Below are positions 54,507-62,730 of a stretch of DNA of 64,000 nucleotides, one piece after another. This DNA comes from Flavobacterium sp. IMCC34852 (GTDB lineage Bacteria; Bacteroidota; Bacteroidia; Flavobacteriales; Flavobacteriaceae). The notes under the pieces were generated by a model. That model was not told the origin of the DNA. It saw nothing but the letters and a program-made list of their open reading frames with translations, and did no database searches. Position numbers and translations under genes: made by a program. Position 1 is the first letter of the stretch; each line of letters begins with the position of its first letter. The stretch covers positions 3,106,870 to 3,170,869 of the forward strand of contig NZ_CP121446.1 in assembly GCF_030643905.1 (NCBI RefSeq), in the 5' to 3' direction.

Positions 54507-54554
54507 CAAACCTATGGCTAAATACTAAGTCAAGAAATACGGCAAATGTCGTAT
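54507..54554 (-). promoter_or_regulatory. Operator d with promoter of the TonB-C/PQQ operon
   Basis: On the minus strand: ATACGACATTTGCCGTAT (54554-54537), 22 nt, TAGGTTTG (54514-54507, exact -7 match). A TTG at 54533-54531 gives a short 16-nt spacer, which fits an activator-dependent promoter. The predicted start is about 19 nt before the ATG at 54482. The palindrome is also placed as a weak terminator hairpin for the gene ending at 54559. Confidence 0.65.
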
Positions 54555-54558
54555 TTTG

Positions 54559-55515
54559 TTAAAATTTGAAATGCGGAAATCGCGCTTGAAGATTGATAAT
54601 CTTTTGGTTAAGACTATCCAAAAATTGCTGATGATTCTCTGTTTTGGGGTTAAAAGGACGATGGGCTAAGCCTTTTTGTATGTTGCAAACTTCTTGCATA
54701 ATAGCAAAACAATTGGTCTCTACATAATTCTCAAAAAAGCGAATCCAAATGTAATCGATGGCTACTTGGCTTGGATGCAGCATATCATCGGCATAAAAAC
54801 GATAATCACGTAGTTCATCCATCATGATTTCGTAAGACGGGAAATAATTAGTGTTCAGTGCACAGTGTTCAGTATTCAGTAAATGGTGCAAAGCTGTGAT
54901 GAGATGTGCTTTACTGCGTTGGTTTTCGGCGAAACCGTCTTTGATGTGGCGCACCGGGGAAATGGTAAAGATGAATTTACAATCGGGATTGACTTTTTGG
55001 ATTAAAGCGATTGTATTTTGGATGGAGCGTTGAATGGCTTGAGGCGATAGAATTTCTTTGGTGAATTCTTTCTGTGGTACTTTATGACAGTTGGCCACGA
55101 TTTGGTCTGTCGAATTTAATCTATAAACCCAAGATGTTCCGTAAGTAATAATGATATGACTTGCTTGGAGGATTAGATTGTTAGATTGTCGGATTGTTAG
55201 ATTTAACCTTTCTAAAAACACGTCTTTATCGCCATGACTCAACTCAGAATGGACTTCATAGCAATGCCACAAATCATTGTGAAAGAAAATATCGCTCTCG
55301 GTGAAGAATCTTTGATTTACAATTCTGTCCACCAAATTCTCAATAGAAATCGGATTAAAGATGATACCGAAAGGATTGGTAGTCATTTGGAACTTAAAAT
55401 ACCCAAATTTATCACCCATATGATCAGCAAAGCAAGAACCTATTGACAATAACTTAGAATTGTAATCTATTGAATGGTCATAAGTAGCAACCGGAACTTT
55501 GGTAGAGAAATTCAT
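54559..55515 (-). CDS. GSCFA-family protein containing intergenic-type repeats
   Basis: 318 residues with the family hallmark LLSIGSCFADHMGDKFGYFK and TNPFGIIFNP at the N-terminus. Also present are HIIITYGTSWVYRL, KFIFTISPVRHIKDGF and the SGNH-like end DMLHPSQVAIDYIWIRF. The catalytic Ser in GSCFA and the Asp-x-x-His near the end suggest a GDSL/SGNH-like esterase, as proposed for the family. Two tandem-repeat tracts lie inside the gene (54851-54880, 55173-55204) and are kept in frame. Confidence 0.88.
   Translation of the reverse strand: MNFSTKVPVATYDHSIDYNSKLLSIGSCFADHMGDKFGYFKFQMTTNPFGIIFNPISIENLVDRIVNQRFFTESDIFFHNDLWHCYEVHSELSHGDKDVFLERLNLTIRQSNNLILQASHIIITYGTSWVYRLNSTDQIVANCHKVPQKEFTKEILSPQAIQRSIQNTIALIQKVNPDCKFIFTISPVRHIKDGFAENQRSKAHLITALHHLLNTEHCALNTNYFPSYEIMMDELRDYRFYADDMLHPSQVAIDYIWIRFFENYVETNCFAIMQEVCNIQKGLAHRPFNPKTENHQQFLDSLNQKIINLQARFPHFKF
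54851..54880. repeat. Heptamer tract inside the GSCFA gene
   Basis: Period-7 units GTGTTCA, GTGCACA, GTGTTCA, GTATTCA, GT. On the coding strand they encode part of LLNTEHCALNTNYF. The same heptamer occurs between genes at about 40843-40856. Confidence 0.8.
55173..55204. repeat. Octamer tract inside the GSCFA gene
   Basis: Period-8 units TTAGATTG, TTAGATTG, TCGGATTG, TTAGATTT. They encode LNLTIRQSNNLIL on the minus strand. The complementary units (AATCTAAC) occur between hutU and the DUF4136 gene at about 40264-40291. Confidence 0.8.
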
Positions 55516-55540
55516 AACTTTCTATTTGTTCCAAAAATAC

Positions 55541-55579
55541 AAAAAATAAAACCCTTTCATTGACAGGTGAAAGGGTTTT
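55541..55579 (-). terminator. Terminator of the 55602 gene
   Basis: AAAACCCTTTCA (55548-55559) pairs with TGAAAGGGTTTT (55568-55579), 12 bp. On the minus strand TTTTATTTTTTG follows. Confidence 0.9.
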
Positions 55580-55601
55580 GGGAAATAGTGTTTGATTTGA
55601 A

Positions 55602-56387
55602 TTATTTGAAATACGTAAATTGATATTGGAATTGCCCGTCAGCTGTATAAAGTGCAGTGGGATAATTATCTTGATTGTAATCGCCTTGATAAGAAACAGT
55701 ATGTTCTAAATTACCATTAGCGTCATAAGTATTTTGCTCTAAAAGATTGTGGTTCATTCCAAACAATCCATCTGAAATAAAATCATATAATTTTAAAGCT
55801 TTTAAACCGGTTACATTTTGTGTCGGGTGATTGGCATTGTCATAAGCGTAATTTATTGAATAGGCCAAAGTGTTAGAATCATAATCCTTTTGGGATATTT
55901 CGCCATTGGTAAAATGATATGTTTCAACAATATCGGACAGCGTGTTTTGAGCGATTAAATTTCCCCCAAATGTGGTAACGGTTACTGTTCCGTTAAGGTT
56001 GTGGCTGAATACTTTTTTAGAACCGAAACTAGTTTCAAATACCAATTTCAAAGCTTCAGTCAATCGGTTACTACTGTCATAACTAAATGTAGTTTTTTCC
56101 GAAAGATGACCATTGCTGTGGTAACGACTGATTTCAGTAATCAAATCGTTAGTGTAAGTGTATTTGTAATAGCCGTTTCCGTTTGTTTGATTGTTAACAG
56201 TAAAAGTCACTTGAGACAACTTAGTTCCTTTATAAGTAAAATTATACTCCGCATTTGTACCAAACGAAACAGCCGTCAATTTTTTTAGCAAAATAGCTGA
56301 AGTCCCTGAATTATCATCAGTTGTACAAGAAGTCATTGTTAAAACGACAACCCACAAAAAAGCGAGGTATTGGAAAAATTTTTTCAT
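55602..56387 (-). CDS. YD-like lipoprotein, copy 1
   Basis: 261 residues counted from the ATG at 56387. Lipobox FLWVVVLTMTSC (Cys near 21), then TTDD. Beta-rich body with YD/RHS-like units: TFSYDSSNRLTEALKLVF, YKYTYTNDLITEISRYHSNG, NTYDANGNLEHTVSYQGDYN. RHS-like strands usually form shells or spirals, but this is far too short for a toxin. Paralogous to the next gene (56610). Function unknown. Confidence 0.72.
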   Translation of the reverse strand: MKKFFQYLAFLWVVVLTMTSCTTDDNSGTSAILLKKLTAVSFGTNAEYNFTYKGTKLSQVTFTVNNQTNGNGYYKYTYTNDLITEISRYHSNGHLSEKTTFSYDSSNRLTEALKLVFETSFGSKKVFSHNLNGTVTVTTFGGNLIAQNTLSDIVETYHFTNGEISQKDYDSNTLAYSINYAYDNANHPTQNVTGLKALKLYDFISDGLFGMNHNLLEQNTYDANGNLEHTVSYQGDYNQDNYPTALYTADGQFQYQFTYFK

Positions 56388-56393
56388 TATCAC

Positions 56394-56609
56394 ATTAGTA
56401 GTTTTGAGGTATTCAATGGCTTGGGGCTTCTTGAGTACGAGTCAAAAGTATTCAGGTCGATTTAAACTCGGAAAAAAATTCGATATACTGTCAATAAATC
56501 TGTTATTCGACAGTTTTTGAAAGCGTTTTTACCGTTTGTCGATAAAATAAAACCCATTCAAGTAATTGATTGAATGGGTTTTGATGCTAAAACTAGTTGC
56601 CTAAATAAA
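56394..56609. other. Intergenic region between the two YD-like lipoprotein genes
   Basis: It contains the terminator of the 56610 gene (56549-56582) and a further stem ACTGTC/GACAGT (56487-56514) followed by five T on the plus strand. No open frame was seen. The promoter of the 56387 gene should be here; no clear TAnnTTTG was found. Confidence 0.55.
56540..56582 (-). terminator. Terminator of the 56610 gene
   Basis: AAAACCCATTCA pairs with TGAATGGGTTTT (56549-56560 with 56571-56582). On the minus strand TTTTATTTTATC follows. Confidence 0.9.
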
Positions 56610-57440
56610 CTAATATTCAACATTGGTTATTCGGGTTAAGTAAAGTGTATTTCCGCCCAAGTCTTCATTGGTATAATAATCAAATCTAATCGGGAACTGG
56701 CGCTCGTCATATTGCAAATCAAATTCTTTAGCTACAACATAACTGGAAAATAAGACCCCGTTCATAAAAGCATCAACATAACTGTAATCCAAGATTAAAT
56801 TATTAATGTTCATTTCATTAACCCAAGGCAATAACAGCGAAAATCCTTTGATGTTTTTATACGGATTGATTTTAGAATCATATTGAAACAATCTCTCTAC
56901 GTAGTTTATTTCATTTGTACTCGAATTGTTAAAAGTGTAAACATAGTCATCTTTCACCAAATTCCCGTTTTGAAAAAAAAGCGTCCCGGTAATTGTTTCT
57001 GTCGGATTAGAAACCGAAGTACTGTAAATTAGTTTTTGGTAAGTAACCGTTCCGTCCGATTGATGAGTGTAGGCAATACTTTCATTTCTGTTAGTGAGCA
57101 AGTCAAACTTATCATAAGAACTCAATTTACCATTACTATAATTGAAGTTTTCAATATATCGAACCACACTGGCTTCATAGAATTCTACCTTAGTAATCAA
57201 ATCACCTGTATAAGTGAACACCTTTTTCTGTGCAGCGTTATAAAAAATTTCATTCAGCTTATCGCCGTTGTATTGAAAAGTTCCTGTTCTTGAACCAATG
57301 GTGCTTCCGCTGTCTTGGTAATAGTCAATCGTTTTTCTCGGAAAATTTAACAGTTCCACTTGTTCACCGGAATCATCGCTACCGGAACAAGAAGTTAAAA
57401 CTATAGTCAATAGGGATAAAATCGATACTAACTTTTTCAT
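56610..57440 (-). CDS. YD-like lipoprotein, copy 2
   Basis: 276 residues counted from the ATG at 57440 (MKKLVSILSLLTIVLTSC, Cys at 18, then SGSDDSGE). An upstream start at 57455 would overlap alaS. Body of beta units such as GTFQYNGDKLNEIFYNAAQK, VFTYTGDLITKVEFYEAS and FNYSNGKLSSYDKFDLLTN. The layout matches the 55602 protein, so the two look like a tandem duplication. It follows alaS by 4 nt and may be expressed from the alaS transcript. Confidence 0.72.
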   Translation of the reverse strand: MKKLVSILSLLTIVLTSCSGSDDSGEQVELLNFPRKTIDYYQDSGSTIGSRTGTFQYNGDKLNEIFYNAAQKKVFTYTGDLITKVEFYEASVVRYIENFNYSNGKLSSYDKFDLLTNRNESIAYTHQSDGTVTYQKLIYSTSVSNPTETITGTLFFQNGNLVKDDYVYTFNNSSTNEINYVERLFQYDSKINPYKNIKGFSLLLPWVNEMNINNLILDYSYVDAFMNGVLFSSYVVAKEFDLQYDERQFPIRFDYYTNEDLGGNTLYLTRITNVEY

Positions 57441-57444
57441 ATTT

Positions 57445-60081
57445 TTATTTAACAAAATCCACTGCTTTGGCTAACGCTTCTTGAATCCCCGCAACATTCT
57501 TACCACCGGCTGTGGCAAAAAACGGTTGTCCGCCGCCGCCACCTTGAATATATTTCCCTAACTCACGAACGACTTGTCCGGCGTTTAGATTTTTCTCGGC
57601 TACTAATTCTTTAGAAATGTAACAAGTTAACATTGGTTTGTCGTCCTCAGCTGTAGCCAAAACTAAGAATAAATTAGTACCTAAATTGCCCAATTCATAA
57701 GCCAAATCTTTAGCGCCTTCAGAATTCAAATCGACTTGAGTCGCTAAGAATTTTACACCATTAACTTCTTGTAATTGAGCAGCCAATTCGCCTTTTAAGT
57801 TCTTAGCTTTCTCTTTTAACAATTGCTCTATTTGTTTTTTCAGCTTGGCATTCTCGTCCTGTAACGAAACTACTGCTTTTATTGTGTCTTGAGGGTTTTT
57901 CAAGGTTTCTTTAATCGATGCCAAGGCATTTTCTTGTTGCGTAAAGAAATCTTTGACCGCATCACCGGTTATCGCTTCGATACGACGAATTCCGGCGGCT
58001 ACTGCACCTTCTGAAACAATTTTGAAATGCCAAATTTCTGACGTGTTTTTCACGTGAATGCCTCCACATAATTCTTTACTGTCACCAAACTCAATCATGC
58101 GAACGGTGTCACCGTATTTTTCTCCGAACAAAGCCATAGCGCCTTTAGCCAACGCTTCTTGAATCGGAATATTTCTGTATTCTCCTAATTGGAGTTGGGC
58201 TTCAATTTGGTCATTCACACTGGCTTCCACCTGACGTAATTCTTCATCAGTAACTTTACTGAAATGCGAAAAGTCGAAACGCAAATAGTTCGGATTCACC
58301 AAAGAGCCTTTTTGCTCCACATGCGTTCCTAAAATAGTTCTCAAAGCTAAATGCATCAAATGCGTAGCCGAGTGATTTTTGGAAGTTGAAGTTCTCAAAT
58401 CGGTATTGACTTTGGCCACAAAAGCGGCGTTTACATTTTCCGGTAATTGTTTGGCGAAATGCAAAATCAGGTTGTTTTCTTTTTTGGTATCGATGATGTC
58501 AATCGTTTCATTCGCTGAAACCAAAGTACCTTTGTCGCCTACTTGACCGCCGCCTTCCGGGTAGAATGGCGTGTTATCTAAAACGATTTGGTATAAAACA
58601 CCGTCTTTTTTACTGTCTACTTTACGGATTCGGGTGATTTTGACTTCATTTTCGGTTTGGTCATAACCTACAAAAGTTTCTACGTTCCCCGGAATCAATA
58701 CTTGCCAATCTTCTGTAGACACTTCCGAAGCCGCACGAGAACGGTCTTTTTGCTTTTTCAATTCGGCATCGAATTCCGATTCGTTAAACGAATAGCCTTT
58801 TTCTTTTAAAATCAAAGCCGTCAAATCTTTCGGAAAACCAAACGTATCGTAAAGTTCAAATACTTTTTCCCCTTTCACTTCTTTGCCCGAAGTTTCGGCT
58901 ACTACTTTATCTAACAACTGCAACCCTTGATCTAGTGTTCTCAGGAAAGAAGCTTCTTCTTCACGGATTACATTGGTAACCAATTGTTGTTGGGATTTGA
59001 TTTCCGGGAAGAACTCGCCCATTTGGTCCGCCAAAACAGCAACCAGTTTGTTGATAAAAGGTTCTTTGGTATTCAAAAACGTAAAACCATAACGAATCGC
59101 ACGACGCAAAATTCTTCGGATTACATAACCCGCACCGGTATTAGATGGCAATTGTCCGTCGGCAATAGCGAATGCTACGGCACGAACGTGGTCAACAATC
59201 ACACGAATCGCGATATTGGTTTTGTTTTGTTCTTCGGTTATGTCTTTTACTTCATTCGAAGTGTATTTTAATCCTGTGATTTCTTCTATTTTGGCAATCA
59301 GCGGTGTGAAAACATCAGTATCGTAGTTTGATGTTACGTTTTGCATGGCCATACACAAACGTTCAAATCCCATTCCGGTATCAACGTGTTGTGCCGGTAA
59401 TTTTTCCAAGGAACCATCGGCTTTTCGGTTGAATTCCATGAATACGTTGTTCCAAATCTCTACTACTTGCGGATGGTCGGCATTGACTAAGCTTCGACCT
59501 GAAACTGCAGCTCTTTCAGCATCGGTTCTTAAATCGATGTGGATTTCAGAACACGGACCACACGGACCTTGGTCACCCATTTCCCAGAAGTTATCTTTTT
59601 TGTTGCCAAGGATAATTCGGTCTTCGGGAACGTATTGTTTCCAAATGTCAAACGCTTCTTGGTCGAAAGGAACATTCTCAGCAGGATTACCTTCGAATAC
59701 GGAAACATACAAACGGTCTTTATCTAATTTTAATACTTCGGTTAAAAATTCCCATGCCCAAGCCAACGCTTCTTTTTTGAAGTAATCGCCGAAGGACCAA
59801 TTGCCCAACATTTCGAACATGGTATGGTGGTAAGTATCGAAACCTACGTCTTCTAAATCGTTGTGTTTTCCTGAAACGCGAAGACATTTTTGGGTATCCG
59901 CTATACGTTGGCTTTTGGGCGTACCGTTTCCTAAAAAGTATTCTTTGAATTGCGCCATACCCGAGTTGTTGAACATCAGAGTTGGATCGTCTTTTAAAAC
60001 GATAGGAGCTGAAGGAACGATTAAATGTCCTTTGCTTTCAAAGAATTGTAAGTAGGCTTTTCGAATGTCTTGTGATTTCAT
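57445..60081 (-). CDS. alaS: Alanyl-tRNA synthetase
   Basis: 878 residues. Class II catalytic core ([53 protein letters not shown]), then the editing domain with zinc-type residues ([13 protein letters not shown] and the later [12 protein letters not shown]) and the DHHA1 C-terminal domain ([16 protein letters not shown]). It charges and proofreads tRNA-Ala. Full length. A 13-bp inverted repeat lies in its upstream region (60093-60149). Confidence 0.98.
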   Translation of the reverse strand: MKSQDIRKAYLQFFESKGHLIVPSAPIVLKDDPTLMFNNSGMAQFKEYFLGNGTPKSQRIADTQKCLRVSGKHNDLEDVGFDTYHHTMFEMLGNWSFGDYFKKEALAWAWEFLTEVLKLDKDRLYVSVFEGNPAENVPFDQEAFDIWKQYVPEDRIILGNKKDNFWEMGDQGPCGPCSEIHIDLRTDAERAAVSGRSLVNADHPQVVEIWNNVFMEFNRKADGSLEKLPAQHVDTGMGFERLCMAMQNVTSNYDTDVFTPLIAKIEEITGLKYTSNEVKDITEEQNKTNIAIRVIVDHVRAVAFAIADGQLPSNTGAGYVIRRILRRAIRYGFTFLNTKEPFINKLVAVLADQMGEFFPEIKSQQQLVTNVIREEEASFLRTLDQGLQLLDKVVAETSGKEVKGEKVFELYDTFGFPKDLTALILKEKGYSFNESEFDAELKKQKDRSRAASEVSTEDWQVLIPGNVETFVGYDQTENEVKITRIRKVDSKKDGVLYQIVLDNTPFYPEGGGQVGDKGTLVSANETIDIIDTKKENNLILHFAKQLPENVNAAFVAKVNTDLRTSTSKNHSATHLMHLALRTILGTHVEQKGSLVNPNYLRFDFSHFSKVTDEELRQVEASVNDQIEAQLQLGEYRNIPIQEALAKGAMALFGEKYGDTVRMIEFGDSKELCGGIHVKNTSEIWHFKIVSEGAVAAGIRRIEAITGDAVKDFFTQQENALASIKETLKNPQDTIKAVVSLQDENAKLKKQIEQLLKEKAKNLKGELAAQLQEVNGVKFLATQVDLNSEGAKDLAYELGNLGTNLFLVLATAEDDKPMLTCYISKELVAEKNLNAGQVVRELGKYIQGGGGGQPFFATAGGKNVAGIQEALAKAVDFVK

Positions 60082-60092
60082 TTTCTATGTTA

Positions 60093-60149
60093 ATTCGGTT
60101 ATTTGGTTATAAGGTCATTTGGTTGGTTTGTGATTTCAAATAACCGAAT
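60093..60149. repeat. Inverted/period-7 repeat upstream of alaS
   Basis: ATTCGGTTATTTG (60093-60105) and CAAATAACCGAAT (60137-60149) are a perfect 13-bp inverted repeat. The left part reads as period-7 units (GGTTATT, TGGTTAT, AAGGTCA, TTTGGTT). It lies in the alaS 5' region, so it may act as an RNA stem-loop, or it may be one more degenerate heptamer tract. Confidence 0.65.
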
Positions 60150-60268
60150 CCACAAATAACCATATCCACATCTAAAATAAATTTAGGGATTGACTGAAAC
60201 ATTTGTTAAATTTGTTCGTACAACCATTGTTTTCTTAAAACAAGCACAAAAATAGTATAAAATAAAAG

Positions 60269-61249
60269 ATGGCGAAAAAAGTAAAGTATTATTTCGATAC
60301 CGAAAGTTTGGCTTACCGAAAAATCAAGCCTAAACTATCCAAAAAACTGGGTTACATCGGTTTATTTATACTTGCTTCAGGATTATTTGGGTTTTTATGT
60401 TTTGTGATTTTATTGAATAGTTCTTATTTAGAAACTCCCAAAGACCGATTGCAAGCGCGCGAAATTGAAACGATGAAGTTGCGGTATGCGATTTTGAATA
60501 AAAAGATTGACCAAGTCGAGGAAGTTTTGGCCGATGTGGAAGAAAGAGACAATAATATTTACCGAGCCTATTTTAACACGTCACCCATTCCGGCAGAACA
60601 ACGAAAAGCAGGTTTTGGCGGTGTGAATCGATACAAAGAATTAGAAGGTTTTGACAATTCGGAATTGGTGATTAACACCTCGAAACGCGTGGATGTGATT
60701 GCTAAAGAATTGGCTATTCAGTCGAAGTCGTTGGATGAAATTTTGAAATTGGCAAAAGAAAAGAACAAACTGCTATCCGCGATTCCGGCGATACAACCGA
60801 TAAAAAATGAACAGATGAAGCGAGTGGCTTCGGGATTTGGCTATCGAAGTGACCCATTTACCAAAGTGCGTAAGATGCACGAAGGCATGGATTTTACAGC
60901 GAAAACGGGAACACCCATTTTTGCCACTGGTGATGGTGTAGTGAAAAGTGCCGACAATTCGAAATCGGGTTTTGGAAATCATATTGAAATTAGTCATGGT
61001 TATGGCTACTTAACCTTGTATGCCCATTTGAGTAAGTACAAAGTCAAACGCGGACAAAGAGTCAAACGTGGAGATATTATAGGATATGTGGGAAGCACCG
61101 GCCGAAGTGAAGCACCGCATTTGCATTATGAAGTGCACAAAGACGGCAAAGTGGTGAATCCGTTGAATTTTTATTACGGAAATATATCGGCAGCAGAATA
61201 CACCGTTATTTCGAAACTGGCGAATCAGGAGAATCAATCGCTTGACTAA
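60269..61249 (+). CDS. Membrane-anchored M23 (LytM) metallopeptidase
   Basis: 326 residues: cytoplasmic N-terminus, transmembrane helix (about 29-52, YIGLFILASGLFGFLCFVIL), coiled coil (about 65-95), then a LytM domain (about 190-305). Zinc and catalytic residues are visible in MHEGMDFTAKTGTPIFA (His, Asp) and APHLHYEVHKDG (HxH). Such enzymes cut peptidoglycan cross-bridges or activate those that do. Divergent from alaS; TAAATTTG at 60207-60214 is a possible -7 box. Confidence 0.93.
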   Translation: MAKKVKYYFDTESLAYRKIKPKLSKKLGYIGLFILASGLFGFLCFVILLNSSYLETPKDRLQAREIETMKLRYAILNKKIDQVEEVLADVEERDNNIYRAYFNTSPIPAEQRKAGFGGVNRYKELEGFDNSELVINTSKRVDVIAKELAIQSKSLDEILKLAKEKNKLLSAIPAIQPIKNEQMKRVASGFGYRSDPFTKVRKMHEGMDFTAKTGTPIFATGDGVVKSADNSKSGFGNHIEISHGYGYLTLYAHLSKYKVKRGQRVKRGDIIGYVGSTGRSEAPHLHYEVHKDGKVVNPLNFYYGNISAAEYTVISKLANQENQSLD

Positions 61250-61285
61250 GGTTCAAGTTTTATAAACATAGCAAAACAAAACACT

Positions 61286-61618
61286 ATGCATATAGAGTTA
61301 AAAGAAGGAAAAAGGTATTACAGCATTGGCGAAGTGGCCAAAGCTTTTAATGTGAATGCTTCGCTGATTCGCTTTTGGGATAAAGAATTTGACATTCTTA
61401 AACCGAAGAAAAATGCGAAAGGCAATCGAATGTTCACGCCGGAAGATGTGAAGAACCTGCAACTGATTTATCACCTGGTCAAAGAACGTGGCTTTACGCT
61501 TGACGGTGCGAGAACGCATTTAAAAGAAGGTCAAAAAAAGACTTTAGACAAGTATGAAATCATCAGCAAACTGGAAACAGTAAAAGCCCAATTATTAAAC
61601 ATCAAGAACCAACTTTAG
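61286..61618 (+). CDS. MerR-family transcriptional regulator
   Basis: 110 residues. N-terminal MerR winged helix (KRYYSIGEVAKAFNVNASLI, RFWDKEFDILKPKKNAKGNR, FTPEDVKNLQLIYHLVKERG) followed by a short helix, with no effector-binding domain. Small MerR proteins of this kind are widespread in Bacteroidota and their ligand is unknown. It starts 36 nt after the M23 gene, so it is likely co-transcribed. Confidence 0.88.
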   Translation: MHIELKEGKRYYSIGEVAKAFNVNASLIRFWDKEFDILKPKKNAKGNRMFTPEDVKNLQLIYHLVKERGFTLDGARTHLKEGQKKTLDKYEIISKLETVKAQLLNIKNQL

Positions 61619-61681
61619 GCTTGGTTTTTGTAACAAACGAAAAGAATTAAAAACTAATAACAAAAACTAAAAATAGAAAAC

Positions 61682-62290
61682 ATGAACATTAGAAAATTTT
61701 TACCTTGGATTATTATTGTAGTTATAATATTGGGAATCTATGCATGGTCTGCTGGAATTTATAATAAAGCTATGACCTATGATCAAGGAATCAAAGAAGC
61801 ATGGGGTAATGTCAATACTGCTTATCAAAAACGTAATGACCTTATTGTGAACTTAGTAAAAAGCGTACAAGGACAAGCTGATTATGAAAAAGGAACTCTA
61901 GAAGCGGTGGTAAAAGCCCGTGCTGAAGCTTCACAGACTAAAATTGATCCTACTAATATTACTCCTGAACAGTTAGAAAAATTCAATAATGCCCAATCAA
62001 CATTATCAAGATTATTAATGACTGTAGAAAACTACCCGAGTTTACAAGCAAATCAAGGTTTCTTGAAATTACAAGATGAAATTACAAGCATGGAAAATCA
62101 AATTTTAACAGCTAGAACACGTTATAATGAAGCGATTAAACCATATAATAACAATATTTTAACTTTCCCAAGAAATATCTTAGCCGGAATGTATGGTCTT
62201 AAAGAAAAACCATATTTCGAAGCTGTAGCAGGAGCAGAGAAAGCACCTGACGTTGAATTTAATTTTGACAAAAAAGAAGAGTCTAAATAA
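61682..62290 (+). CDS. LemA family protein
   Basis: 202 residues: N-terminal transmembrane helix (about 8-25, LPWIIIVVIILGIYAWSAG) and a helical LemA domain (VNTAYQKRNDLIVNLVKSVQ, GQADYEKGTLEAVVKARAEA, FLKLQDEITSMENQI, NNILTFPRNILAGMYGLKEK). LemA proteins are often coded with TPM-domain proteins and occur in envelope-stress settings; molecular role unknown. Its stop overlaps the next start by one base (TAATG). Confidence 0.93.
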   Translation: MNIRKFLPWIIIVVIILGIYAWSAGIYNKAMTYDQGIKEAWGNVNTAYQKRNDLIVNLVKSVQGQADYEKGTLEAVVKARAEASQTKIDPTNITPEQLEKFNNAQSTLSRLLMTVENYPSLQANQGFLKLQDEITSMENQILTARTRYNEAIKPYNNNILTFPRNILAGMYGLKEKPYFEAVAGAEKAPDVEFNFDKKEESK

Positions 62291-62727
62291 TGTCTAAAGT
62301 AGAAGATTTTTTAACTCCGGAAGAAGAGCAAGAAATTGTTGAAGCTATTCGCGTGGCCGAAAAAAATACTTCGGGCGAAATTAGAGTACATCTTGAAAAA
62401 CACACTTCCATCGATGCGTTTGAGCGCGCGATGGAAGTTTTTCATTTGTTGAAAATGGATGAAACCGAGTTGAAAAACGGGGTTTTGATATACTTGGCCG
62501 TAAAAGACAAAACCTTTGTGATTTGCGGCGACAAAGGCATCAACGATTTGGTACCGAATGATTTCTGGGATTGTACGCGTGATGTAATGGTAAAAAACTT
62601 TAAAGAAGGCCACTTCAAACAAGGTTTAATTGACGGTATTCTTCGCGCCGGAGAACAACTGCAAAAATACTTTCCTTATCAAGAAGGTGACACTAATGAA
62701 TTGTCAAACGAAATATCAAAAGGATAA
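62290..62727 (+). CDS. TPM-domain protein (soluble)
   Basis: 145 residues with the TPM fold (EEQEIVEAIRVAEKNTSGEI, RVHLEKHTSIDAFERAMEVF, TFVICGDKGINDLV). TPM domains have been linked to acid phosphatase activity in plants and to photosystem maintenance; bacterial roles are poorly known. No signal peptide or membrane segment. Coupled by a one-base overlap to lemA and 3 nt ahead of a second TPM gene. Confidence 0.9.
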   Translation: MSKVEDFLTPEEEQEIVEAIRVAEKNTSGEIRVHLEKHTSIDAFERAMEVFHLLKMDETELKNGVLIYLAVKDKTFVICGDKGINDLVPNDFWDCTRDVMVKNFKEGHFKQGLIDGILRAGEQLQKYFPYQEGDTNELSNEISKG

Positions 62728-62730
62728 AAT

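Noticed and set aside
55602..57440. RHS toxin-immunity locus
   Set aside because: Proteins are only about 260-280 residues, both are lipoproteins, and there is no toxin tip or immunity gene.
60207..60214. Strong promoter for the M23 gene (TAAATTTG)
   Set aside because: The nearest TTG is only 14 nt upstream, so it was not listed as a full promoter.
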